From positions 1 to 20,223 of the forward strand of contig JAHZHX010000043.1 of the NCBI GenBank assembly GCA_019420065.1: a stretch of 20,223 nt of DNA. Direction: 5' to 3'. How positions within the stretch are numbered: position 1 is the first letter of the stretch; each line of letters starts with the position of its first letter. Both the position numbers and the translations under genes were made by a program. The notes under the pieces were generated by a model. That model searched no databases. It had not been told where the DNA came from and was given only the letters and a program-made list of their open reading frames with translations. Source of the stretch: Clostridiales bacterium. GTDB lineage: Bacteria > Bacillota > Clostridia > Christensenellales > Aristaeellaceae. Of this stretch, positions 7,836-14,772 are shown piece by piece.

Positions 7836-7865
7836 AAGAATAGCTTCTGCAGCAGGTGCAGAAGC
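7831..7865 (-). terminator. Possible weak terminator after the TetR-MerR operon
   Basis: Minus-strand arms GCTTCTGC (7858-7865) and GCAGAAGC (7843-7850) form a perfect 8-bp stem with a 7-nt loop, followed by the T-rich stretch TATTCTTTTG. The T tract is interrupted, so termination may be partial and allow read-through into the GH3 gene. Confidence 0.45.
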
Positions 7866-7887
7866 AATGGAAAAAAGCAAACAAGTA

Positions 7888-8712
7888 TTATGAAAAAAGA
7901 GCACTTTGCCTGTCCGGAGAGGACTCGAAAAGGAACATATCGTAGTAGTATTGCCGCTGCGGATAATTCTTGCACAGCGGCGCGACGATCATCCAAAAGG
8001 GACGGCCGGAAAAAATGCCGGCCAGCTTGCCGGAGAAGAAAAGCAGCCTGTCGTTGACGGCGGAGGACAAGGGCTGCGAAGCCTGGCAGCGCATCTTCTT
8101 CATATTGCGCGGCGCAAGACGCAGCGCGCGCTGACGCAGCGGCAGGTCATGCGCGTCCGCTCTTGCCTGATGCACCAGGTAGCCGTCCGCCGAATAGGCC
8201 ACCTTTCCATTGCGGATCAGGTGAAGCTCCGCAACGCGCACGTGGGGCAGCAGGGCCAGCCATGCCGACACGCCTGCCTGCTCCTCCGGGCCGCGTCCGA
8301 ACAGCGGATCCATGGGCAGAAAGTAGGCTGGCTCCATGGTGCGCGGCTTGACCTCCAGAATTGGAGCGTCCGAAGCGCCCAAAGCGCCGCGATAATGTTC
8401 AAGCTCGTTCAGCGCCGTTTGGAGCTTCTCGATTTTGTCCCGAAGGGCGACGGTTTTTTGCTCAAGCATCCGCCGGATGTCAAACAGGGACGCGCCGCTT
8501 TGCTTGCCGAAATAATGCAGGATCGTATCCAACTCCAGGCCGAGGCCCTGGAGCGATTTGATGAAAACCAGCATATGCAGATTGGATTCGCTGTATTTGC
8601 GCCGTCCGCCCGAGGTACGCGCGGGAGAAATCAGCCCCAGGCTTTCGTAATGCCGCACGCCGTTGGGCGAAAGCTGGAACAGACGGCACACGTCGGAAAT
8701 GTCATAGAGCAT
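7888..8712 (-). CDS. MerR-family transcriptional regulator with large C-terminal domain
   Basis: This 274-residue regulator has an N-terminal MerR winged helix (about 1-68), with LFQLSPNGVRHYESLGLISP matching the helix-turn-helix and HYE wing signature. A dimerising coiled coil follows (about 80-108). The C-terminal part of about 165 residues is a probable ligand-binding domain that I do not recognise with confidence; GyrI-like is possible. I chose the ATG at 8710-8712 because the DNA-binding domain begins there and an AAAGGAG site precedes it; the open frame extends upstream only as a shadow of the TetR gene. It overlaps the TetR gene by 11 nt, indicating one transcript. A dyad-bearing promoter for the GH3 gene lies directly downstream and is a plausible target. 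Confidence 0.85.
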   Translation of the reverse strand: MLYDISDVCRLFQLSPNGVRHYESLGLISPARTSGGRRKYSESNLHMLVFIKSLQGLGLELDTILHYFGKQSGASLFDIRRMLEQKTVALRDKIEKLQTALNELEHYRGALGASDAPILEVKPRTMEPAYFLPMDPLFGRGPEEQAGVSAWLALLPHVRVAELHLIRNGKVAYSADGYLVHQARADAHDLPLRQRALRLAPRNMKKMRCQASQPLSSAVNDRLLFFSGKLAGIFSGRPFWMIVAPLCKNYPQRQYYYDMFLFESSPDRQSALFS

Positions 8713-9286
8713 GCCCGCGCTCCTTTCCGTCCGGCAGGCGGCAGCGGCGGATGGTCTCCTCGGCCATGCCCTCGCGCACTTCGCACAGGCGGCGCAGCTT
8801 GGGCTGGATGTCCTCGCGCAGCCCCTCGTCCAGCCATTCCACGAACAGGCCAAAGCACCAGCAGCGGTAGGAGCGGATGATGATCTCCCGGTCGGTCGGG
8901 TCGATGGGCTGCCCGTCCAGCAGCGGGGCAAAATAGGTCTCCACGCCATGCCGGCAGATCTCCATCAGATAATGCTCGTAAATATCGCGGCTGCCCGAAC
9001 GGAAAATGTGCAGCGCGGCGCGCCGGTTGCGCAGGATGTAATCAACGGCAATCTGCAGTGCTTCCTCTATGGAAGCGATGCTGGTGTGCTCCTGCATGAT
9101 CCTGGCGGTATCCTCCCGGATGATGGCTTCAATCAGGGAGGGAATGTCCTCAAAATGATAGTAAAAGGTGTTGCGGTTGACGCCGCAGGCTTCCACGACG
9201 TCCTTGACGGTAATACGGCTGAGCGGCCGCTCTTCCAGCAGGCGGATAAACGCATCCATGATTGCCTTGCGCGTAAACGAGGCCAT
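8702..9286 (-). CDS. TetR/AcrR-family transcriptional regulator
   Basis: This 194-residue regulator has an N-terminal TetR helix-turn-helix (about 8-52); ITVKDVVEACGVNRNTFYYH is the canonical recognition segment. The rest is an all-helical ligand-binding and dimerisation domain with no assignable ligand. Its length is normal for the family. The ATG at 9284-9286 has an AGGAGG site about 9 nt upstream. It is the first gene of a TetR-MerR operon, whose members overlap by 11 nt. The 69-nt gap to ypeB has A/T-rich segments (for example TAAAAT on the minus strand) that might serve as a -10 box, but no convincing operator palindrome. Targets could be its own operon or the adjacent GH3 gene; this is inferred from position only. 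Confidence 0.88.
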   Translation of the reverse strand: MASFTRKAIMDAFIRLLEERPLSRITVKDVVEACGVNRNTFYYHFEDIPSLIEAIIREDTARIMQEHTSIASIEEALQIAVDYILRNRRAALHIFRSGSRDIYEHYLMEICRHGVETYFAPLLDGQPIDPTDREIIIRSYRCWCFGLFVEWLDEGLREDIQPKLRRLCEVREGMAEETIRRCRLPDGKERGHAL

Positions 9287-9355
9287 TCCTTCGTTCCTCC
9301 TCGCAGAATTTTACACAAGACAAATATTAGCATAAAACCGGCGGCCCTGCAAGCG

Positions 9356-10669
9356 TCAGCTGGCCTTGGGCCCGTTTTCGCCGTCCACAAGGCGCTGGAT
9401 GTCCGCCTGGCGGCCGGTAGCGGCGTCAATGAACACATAATAGGTATGGCCGTTGTATTCGCCGGTGAACTCCCAGCACAGCACCTCCCGGCGGTTTTGC
9501 GGGATCAGGCATAGCTGCGCGGCGGTAACGCGCAGCCGCTCGCTGACCGCGCCCTGCGCCTCCTCCTGGCTGACGGCAGGGGCAAGACCGGCGCGGGGAG
9601 TATGGCTGCTCAGATAATGCCGCGCTTCCCAGCCCACGACCGCGAGCGTGTCCAGGCGCAGCTGCACCTTGATAAGATCGGGGTAGAGCAGCGCGCCGTC
9701 CTGCACGGCGGCGTAGCTGAGGGTGGCCATGCCGCCGTAGATCTGCCAGAAGGTCAGGCGCATTTCGCCAAAGCCGTGCGCGGCGAAAAAGGCCTGCGCC
9801 GCCTGCTTGCTTTCCTCCAGGCCGTACTGTACGTCAAAGGCGGCGTTTTCGGGAAACATCCACAGGATCTGCCCGCCCTGGCGGGTAACGGCCAATTGCA
9901 AAACGCAGTCCGACAGCGTGACCTTGACTCCGAAGGCGGGGATCAGACCGCCGCTTTCCTGCGTGAGCGCCGCGCTTTCCAAGGGCGCGCCGGTGAATTC
10001 GGCGGCGATGCGCAGCGCGTCGGCGGCGGTGATCTCCTCCTCCCCCAGACCCCGGGGAGCGTCCTCGCTGACCACGTCGCTGAAGGGACCATCGTAGATC
10101 AGCGTGGGGTAATCGATGCTTTCCGCCACGCTCTCCAGCGGGCGCGCGGCCTGGTCGGCATCGCGCATGTAGGCGTCCAGCGAGGAGAAGGTCAGGTTGC
10201 CCGTGCGCATTTGCTTGTACGCGCGCCGCAGGGCGCTAAGCAGCGCGTCGCAGGCGGAGGACAGCTCGGAAAGCGTTTGCGCGTCGTCGGCGCTGAGCGC
10301 GCCCTCGCCCTTGCTGAGCAGGGAGGCCGCGTAATCGCTGAGCTGGTTGCACAGCTTGACCGCGTCGCCCATGGCGGAGTGAGCGAGCGGCAGCGAGGAA
10401 AGCCCTCCCTGCACCGCCGACGCGTCGCTGCTGATGCGGCTGATGAGAGCGGCGCTCTGGCCGCGGTCGGCGGATACCAGCGCCTTGTCGATATTCAGGC
10501 GCATTTCCTCCATCTGCATCATGGCAGACATGAGCGCGCCCTGGTAAGCGTCCTCCAGCACGCCCGCGTAGCGGCGGCTCTCGCGCTCGGCGCTCACGGC
10601 ATAGGCGACTGCCAGCACCACGCAAAGCGCCAGCAGCGAATACAATAAAATATGATGCTTTTTAGTCAT
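9356..10669 (-). CDS. ypeB: Germination protein YpeB (PepSY-containing partner of SleB)
   Basis: This 437-residue protein stabilises the cortex-lytic enzyme SleB in dormant spores and is needed for cortex breakdown at germination. One N-terminal membrane anchor (about 7-26) is followed by a helical region. The family hallmark YDGPFSD lies at 192-198. The C-terminal half carries PepSY-type repeats (for example AADALRIAAEFTGAP, and CWEFTGEYNGHTYYVFIDAATG near the end). I placed the start at the ATG at 10667-10669, where the anchor begins and an AGGAGA site lies upstream, rather than further upstream in the same frame. The gene follows sleB by 10 nt, the classic sleB-ypeB operon. Length fits the family (about 450 residues in Bacillus). 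Confidence 0.93.
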   Translation of the reverse strand: MTKKHHILLYSLLALCVVLAVAYAVSAERESRRYAGVLEDAYQGALMSAMMQMEEMRLNIDKALVSADRGQSAALISRISSDASAVQGGLSSLPLAHSAMGDAVKLCNQLSDYAASLLSKGEGALSADDAQTLSELSSACDALLSALRRAYKQMRTGNLTFSSLDAYMRDADQAARPLESVAESIDYPTLIYDGPFSDVVSEDAPRGLGEEEITAADALRIAAEFTGAPLESAALTQESGGLIPAFGVKVTLSDCVLQLAVTRQGGQILWMFPENAAFDVQYGLEESKQAAQAFFAAHGFGEMRLTFWQIYGGMATLSYAAVQDGALLYPDLIKVQLRLDTLAVVGWEARHYLSSHTPRAGLAPAVSQEEAQGAVSERLRVTAAQLCLIPQNRREVLCWEFTGEYNGHTYYVFIDAATGRQADIQRLVDGENGPKAS

Positions 10670-10679
10670 GCATTTTCTC

Positions 10680-11330
10680 CTATATGGCAAACGCGTGCGC
10701 ACCGATGCTCAGCCGCACCTCGCGCGACCAGATCCAGCTGGAGGTCGCGGTAGCGGGGTTGTAGTAGTAAACGCAGCCGCCGCTGGGATCCCAGCCGGCC
10801 AGGGCGTCGTTGGCGGCGCGGATGGATTCGCTGTCCGGCGTGAGCCAGATCTGTCCGTCCAGCACACAGTCGAAAGCGCCGGTCTGGAAGATCACGCCCG
10901 AAATGGTGTTGGGGAACGAGGCGCTTTTGACCCGGTTGAGCACCACGGCCGCCACCGCTACCTTGCCGGTATACGGCTCGCCCCGCGCCTCGCCATGCAC
11001 CAGGCGCGCCAGCAGATAGGCCTCGTTTTCGGAAGCCTGGGCGTTCTGCGCGCCGCCCAGGGAGATCCCCAGCGCCGCCGCCGTGGCCGCGCCGACCACG
11101 CCGTCCGCCACAAGGTTATTGCGGCGCTGAAACCAGACCACCGCGTCGTAGGTCGCCTGGCCGAAAACGCCGTCCAGCGCGCCCGAGTAATAGCCGTATT
11201 GCCTGAGCTTGCTTTGCACGCGGTATACGTCGTCCCCCCGCGAGCCCCAGGCTACCGCCCCGTGCGCGTCCGCCGCGCTCAGGGATAAAAGCAGCACCAC
11301 GGCTGCCAGAACGGATATAAAACGCTTCAT
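10680..11330 (-). CDS. sleB: Spore cortex-lytic enzyme SleB
   Basis: This 216-residue lytic transglycosylase cleaves muramic-lactam-containing spore cortex peptidoglycan during germination. A Sec signal peptide (about 1-24) is followed by a peptidoglycan-binding domain (about 28-88, with GVFGQATYDAVVWFQ). The Hydrolase_2 catalytic domain spans about 106-205; its conserved glutamate is E114 in VHGEARGEPYTG. I chose the ATG at 11328-11330, with a GGAGGTG site, because the signal peptide begins there. It is co-transcribed with ypeB. In Bacillus the operon is controlled by the forespore factor sigma-G; I could not find a convincing sigma-G promoter upstream of this copy. The gene shows that the host, or its recent ancestor, makes spores. 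Confidence 0.95.
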   Translation of the reverse strand: MKRFISVLAAVVLLLSLSAADAHGAVAWGSRGDDVYRVQSKLRQYGYYSGALDGVFGQATYDAVVWFQRRNNLVADGVVGAATAAALGISLGGAQNAQASENEAYLLARLVHGEARGEPYTGKVAVAAVVLNRVKSASFPNTISGVIFQTGAFDCVLDGQIWLTPDSESIRAANDALAGWDPSGGCVYYYNPATATSSWIWSREVRLSIGAHAFAI

Positions 11331-11452
11331 TGTCCGCACCTCCGCGCGTAGTGTGTGCAAAAAATGCGCTTTTTACGCAAAAATACCTTCATTTTTGTCA
11401 GGGTGCGGCCATGGCGCGGCGCAGGGGGAGCAGGTAGAATATATGGTGTCGG

Positions 11453-11479
11453 AAAGCGGCGATGACGGCCGCTTTTTTT
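11453..11479 (+). terminator. Intrinsic terminator just upstream of the phage head operon
   Basis: AAAGCGGC (11453-11460) pairs perfectly with GCCGCTTT (11468-11475) around a 7-nt loop, and the T run continues to 11479. It faces rightward, yet no plus-strand gene is visible before it in this window. It ends 21 nt before the first phage gene, so it may gate transcription into that operon. Confidence 0.75.
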
Positions 11480-11500
11480 GATGAAGCACGCGGAAGGGAG

Positions 11501-11716
11501 GTGAAAACGACGAAGAAAAAAACCAATGACGAACAGATCCGCGAGCAGGCGGAGCGGGCGGCGCTGCTGGGGCTGGAACGCTTGCAGGAGATTTTGTCCA
11601 GCCCTGATACCGCGCCTGCGGACGTGTTCAAGGGGCTGACGCTGCTCTTTGACCGCATCTATCAGCCGCAGGGGGAAGCGGCGGGCGGCGACTATGAAAT
11701 TCGCCTTACGCCATGA
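11501..11716 (+). CDS. Small terminase-associated protein (TerS-like)
   Basis: This is a 71-residue charged, helical protein directly before the large terminase. Position and composition (Lys-rich N-terminus, then helices such as QAERAALLGLERLQEIL) suggest a short small-terminase or terminase-accessory protein that would help TerL recognise phage DNA. The match is by context; typical TerS proteins are longer. I prefer the GTG at 11501-11503. The in-frame ATG at 11462 would place the start inside the terminator hairpin and lacks a good ribosome binding site. The GTG is preceded by GGAAGGGAG, although spacing is short. Its stop overlaps the terL start by ATGA (11713-11716), implying coupled translation. 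Confidence 0.6.
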   Translation: MKTTKKKTNDEQIREQAERAALLGLERLQEILSSPDTAPADVFKGLTLLFDRIYQPQGEAAGGDYEIRLTP

Positions 11717-12960
11717 GCCGCCGTCTGCTGCTGCCGCGCGGCGCCCTGAATGAAGCATATGTGCCCTACCTGTTTTCGCCCCGGCGGTATCAGATTTACT
11801 TTGGCGGCGCGTCGTCGGGGAAAAGCTGCTTTCTGGCCACGCGCCTGGTGCTGGATACGCTGCAGGGGCGCAATACCCTGGTATGCCGCCAGGTGGCCCG
11901 GACGATCCGTACCAGCGTGTGGAACGAAACGCTCAAGGCGGCCTCGCGCCTGGGGCTTACGGGCTGCTTCCGCGTGGGGCGCACGGAAATGAGCATTACC
12001 TGCACAAGCAACGGCGCGCAGATCCTGTTCTGCGGGCTGGACGATGTGGAAAAGGTCAAATCCATTTCCCCGGCGCGCGGCGCGCTGACCGATGTGTGGA
12101 TCGAGGAGGCGACCGAGACCGCCTACCGCGATTACAAGCAGCTGGACAAGCGCCTGCGCGGGCAGAGCGCCTTTCCCAAGCGCATGACGCTGAGCTTTAA
12201 TCCCGTGTACAAAACGCACTGGATCTACCGCGAGTTTTTCGGCTGCTGGCAGGACGGGGCGCGCGAATGGGCCGAAGGGGAGGTATCCATTCTCAAAACC
12301 ACCTATCGCGACAACCGCTTTTTGACCGAAGACGACCGCAGGGCGCTGGAAAGCGAGCGCGATCCGTACTTTCGCAGCGTGTACACGCTGGGCGAATGGG
12401 GGGTGCTGGGCGAAGCGATTTTCCCTTCCTTCCGGCGCGAGGATCTGTCCGCCCGCTTTGCCTGCGAGGACAGGCGGCGTTACGGACTGGATTTCGGCTT
12501 TGCCGACGATCCCTGCGCCTGCGTGTGCTGCGCGTATGACGCGCGGCGCAAAACGGTGTATGTATACGCCGAGCTGTGCGAGCGGGGATTGACCAATGAC
12601 CGCCTGGCCGAGCGCCTGCGCGCCTTTGCCGGCGGCGGCTATGTGATCTGCGACAGCGCCGAGCCCAAGAGCATTGCCGAATTGTGCCGTCAGGGCGTGC
12701 GGGCGCTGCCCGCGCGCAAGGGGCCGGACAGCGTGATGCATGGCGTCCAATGGCTGCGCGCGCAGCAGCTGGTGATAGACACGCGCTGCACGCATCTTTC
12801 GCGGGAGCTAAGCCTGTACCAGTGGAAGCGCGACCGGGACGGCAACGCCCTGCGCGAGCCCAGCGACCGCGACAACCACCTGATCGACGCGCTGCGCTAT
12901 GCGCTGGAAAACGAAATGGAGGCGCGATATGCCGCGGCGGAAAGCCGCCCGGTGTGGTAG
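11713..12960 (+). CDS. terL: Phage terminase large subunit (PBSX family)
   Basis: This 415-residue DNA-packaging motor pumps DNA into the procapsid and cuts concatemers. The ATPase domain has Walker A GGASSGKS (31-38) and Walker B LTDVWIEEATE (125-135, catalytic E131 or E132). The RNase H-like nuclease domain has acidic residues D260 in GLDFGF, D314 in ICDSAEPKSI, and D387 and D392 in SDRDNHLIDALRY. All key residues are present and the length is normal, so the gene appears intact. It overlaps the small upstream gene by 4 nt. Unusually, the portal gene does not follow at once: 518 nt of structured DNA intervene. Confidence 0.95.
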   Translation: MSRRLLLPRGALNEAYVPYLFSPRRYQIYFGGASSGKSCFLATRLVLDTLQGRNTLVCRQVARTIRTSVWNETLKAASRLGLTGCFRVGRTEMSITCTSNGAQILFCGLDDVEKVKSISPARGALTDVWIEEATETAYRDYKQLDKRLRGQSAFPKRMTLSFNPVYKTHWIYREFFGCWQDGAREWAEGEVSILKTTYRDNRFLTEDDRRALESERDPYFRSVYTLGEWGVLGEAIFPSFRREDLSARFACEDRRRYGLDFGFADDPCACVCCAYDARRKTVYVYAELCERGLTNDRLAERLRAFAGGGYVICDSAEPKSIAELCRQGVRALPARKGPDSVMHGVQWLRAQQLVIDTRCTHLSRELSLYQWKRDRDGNALREPSDRDNHLIDALRYALENEMEARYAAAESRPVW

Positions 12961-12974
12961 ACGGGGGAAAAACG

Positions 12975-13012
12975 TTAGGGAGGCGGCTTTGGAGGCCAAA
13001 GCCCCTCCCTAA
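12975..13012 (+). repeat. 17-bp bulged hairpin immediately after terL
   Basis: Arms TTAGGGAGG-C-GGCTTTGG (12975-12992) and CCAAAGCC-CCTCCCTAA (12996-13012) are fully complementary apart from one bulged C, with a 3-nt AGG loop. It starts 14 nt after the terL stop. There is no T tract, so RNA processing or a repeat unit is as likely as termination. Confidence 0.85.
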
Positions 13013-13060
13013 AACCCACCCGAAGGCCAATCGGTTTTGGAAGTTGGGTGCGTGATTGAC

Positions 13061-13186
13061 GGCAGGGGGAGAACGTTGGAAGCAGCCTTTTGCCGGATAT
13101 GCAAGCATATCCGGACAAGGCCACGCTTCCAACTGCGCCGATTACATCGGCGCGCCGCGTCTGCGTTGCAGACGCGTTCCCCTGCC
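13061..13186 (+). repeat. Multibranched structured element A
   Basis: An outer 8-bp stem, GGCAGGGG (13061-13068) with CCCCTGCC (13179-13186), encloses three arms. Arm 1 is GTTGGAAGC (13075-13083) with GCTTCCAAC (13125-13133), containing GCCTT/AAGGC (13085-13089/13117-13121) and then CCGGATATGC/GCATATCCGG (13093-13102/13105-13114). Arm 2 is GCGCCGAT/ATCGGCGC (13135-13142/13146-13153). Arm 3 is CGCGTCTGC/GCAGACGCG (13156-13164/13168-13176). All stems are perfect and they nest without conflict. Confidence 0.8.
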
Positions 13187-13242
13187 GGGTTGAGTGTTAT
13201 GCCGCATGAAAACGCGGCTGTCCGGCAATCGACAACTGAGGC

Positions 13243-13364
13243 TCGCGGGGGCCGCGCAGCTTTGCTGCGCGGCGCGTCGATGCAATCGACGCAGGAGGCG
13301 AAACGGCGTGCCTGGGAAATGCTTGCATTCCCCAGAGCCGACGTAAGCCGACGATCCCCCGCGA
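13243..13364 (+). repeat. Multibranched structured element B
   Basis: An outer 9-bp stem, TCGCGGGGG (13243-13251) with CCCCCGCGA (13356-13364), encloses three arms; G13251 is shared with the first. These are GCCGCGCAGC/GCTGCGCGGC (13251-13260/13264-13273), GCGTCGAT/ATCGACGC (13274-13281/13285-13292), and CTGGGAAATGC/GCATTCCCCAG (13312-13322/13325-13335, one mismatch) inside CGGC/GCCG (13304-13307/13337-13340). The architecture mirrors element A: about 122 nt, outer stem, three arms. Confidence 0.8.
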
Positions 13365-13478
13365 CCGTCATCCATGCACCCCCCCGCTGCCAACGCGGTT
13401 TCTTTGTTTCTTTCTTTTCCTAAAGAAAGAAACGTAACTCGTCCCTCCCCATATCAAGCAAAACAGAAAGGACAAATC

Positions 13479-14771
13479 ATGATTCAAAGAAATGCATCTT
13501 TACTAAGCGGGGCGCTGCCTTCGGCGGAGCTTCTGCGGAGCGTGCTGCGCGAGCATGCCCGTTCCTGCGCGCGGCTGAACCGCCTGCAAAGCTATTATCA
13601 GGGTGCGCATGACGTGCTGCGCCGCGAGCGCCGCCGCGGGCTGCCCAATACCCGCATCCCCCACGGCTATCCCGCCTACATCAGCGACATGGCGGCGGGC
13701 TACCTGGCGGGCAGCCCCATTCGCTACGAATACGACGCGCCCGAGGCGCTGAAGCCCCTGACGGAAGCGCTGCGCGCGAGCGATTCGCAGTCGGTTGACG
13801 CGGAGCTGGCCATGCAGCAGAGCGTGATGGGCCGCGCGGCGGAGCTGGTCTACGCGGACGAAAACGCCCGTCCCCGCTGCGTGGCGGTCGATCCGCGCGA
13901 GGCCTTTGTGGTCTATAGCGACGACGAGCGCTGCCAGCCGCTGTTTGGCGTGACGGCGCGCTGGGAGCATGACGCGCGCGGAGGGCGCGCGGCGCGGCTG
14001 ATTACGGTGTATACCGGCGAGCGCGTCGCCCGCTACCGCTGCATGCAGCCGGGGGCGCTCAAGGAGCCGTTTTCCGTGCGCCCCCATTACTTTGGCGCCG
14101 TGCCGCTGTATGAATACTGGAACAACGCCGCCGAAATGGGCGATTTTGAGCGCGTGCTGCCGCTGATTGACGCATACGACCTGCTGCAAAGCGACCGCGT
14201 GAACGACAAGCAGCAGTTTTCGGACGCGCTGCTGGTGCTCACCGGCGTGATGGGGCTGACCGCGCCCGACGACGGCGACAGCCGCACCCCCGGCGAACGG
14301 CTGCGGCAGGACAAGACGCTCTCGCTGCCCGACAGCGCCTCGCGCGTGGAATGGCTGACCAAGGAGACCCATGAGGCGGACGCGGACGTATTGCGCCGCG
14401 CGCTGCAAAAGGATATCCATAAATTCTCCATGGTGCCCGACATGAGCGACGAGAGCTTTTTCGGCAACGCCTCGGGCGTGGCGCTGCGCTACCGCCTGCT
14501 GGGACTGGAGCAGCTGACCCGCATCAAGGAGCGCTACTTCTGCGAAGGACTGCGCCAGCGCGTGCGCTGCTTTGCCTATTATCTGGCGCTGCTGGGCGAA
14601 AAGGAGATCGCGCCCGAGCGCGTGCGCTTTATTTTCAGCCGCTCGCTGCCCGTCAACGAGGCTGAGCAGGCGCAGATGGTGCGCGACCTGAACGGCATCG
14701 TGCCCCGCGAGGAGCTGCTGCCGCTGCTCCCCTTCCTGCGCGACCGGCAGATTCCCAAGGAGGCCAACTGA
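13479..14771 (+). CDS. Phage portal protein (SPP1 gp6 type)
   Basis: This 430-residue protein would form the dodecameric ring at the capsid vertex through which DNA enters and leaves. Family features are an N-terminal YYQGAHDVLRR block, the block PAYISDMAAGYLAGSPIRYE (about residues 66-85), and a central stem/wing region with FSMVPDMSDESFFGNASGVA, typical of Phage_prot_Gp6/SPP1 portals. The ATG at 13479-13481 has an AGAAAGGA site 8 nt upstream; extending the frame further left would run into the structured DNA. The length is slightly below SPP1 gp6 (503) but normal for prophage relatives. The gene following begins 1 nt after its stop, so the late operon is tightly packed from here on. Confidence 0.92.
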   Translation: MIQRNASLLSGALPSAELLRSVLREHARSCARLNRLQSYYQGAHDVLRRERRRGLPNTRIPHGYPAYISDMAAGYLAGSPIRYEYDAPEALKPLTEALRASDSQSVDAELAMQQSVMGRAAELVYADENARPRCVAVDPREAFVVYSDDERCQPLFGVTARWEHDARGGRAARLITVYTGERVARYRCMQPGALKEPFSVRPHYFGAVPLYEYWNNAAEMGDFERVLPLIDAYDLLQSDRVNDKQQFSDALLVLTGVMGLTAPDDGDSRTPGERLRQDKTLSLPDSASRVEWLTKETHEADADVLRRALQKDIHKFSMVPDMSDESFFGNASGVALRYRLLGLEQLTRIKERYFCEGLRQRVRCFAYYLALLGEKEIAPERVRFIFSRSLPVNEAEQAQMVRDLNGIVPREELLPLLPFLRDRQIPKEAN

Positions 14772-14772
14772 A

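Larger units (their letters stand above)
12961..13478. other. Structured intergenic region between terL and portal (518 nt)
   Basis: There is no credible gene; open frames here lack ribosome binding sites and are explained by inverted repeats. In order: a 17-bp bulged hairpin (12975-13012); CACCC/GGGTG with inner CCAA/TTGG (13017-13050); multibranched element A (13061-13186); a GCCGC/GCGGC hairpin (13201-13218); multibranched element B (13243-13364); and an 11-bp hairpin GTTTCTTTCTT/AAGAAAGAAAC (13406-13416/13423-13433). The portal ribosome binding site AGAAAGGA follows. Confidence 0.75.

Noticed and set aside
11341..11440. Possible sigma-G promoter upstream of sleB
   Set aside because: A/T-rich segments with CAT-like boxes exist, but spacing does not fit the sigma-G consensus, so I do not annotate it.
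11481..11504. Seven-codon leader (MKHAEGR) ending on the TerS-like GTG start
   Set aside because: It has no ribosome binding site and overlaps the terminator's T run; a chance reading frame is more likely.
13037..13423. 128-codon plus-strand frame between terL and portal
   Set aside because: No ribosome binding site, Arg-rich low-quality translation, and the sequence is explained base by base by nested inverted repeats.
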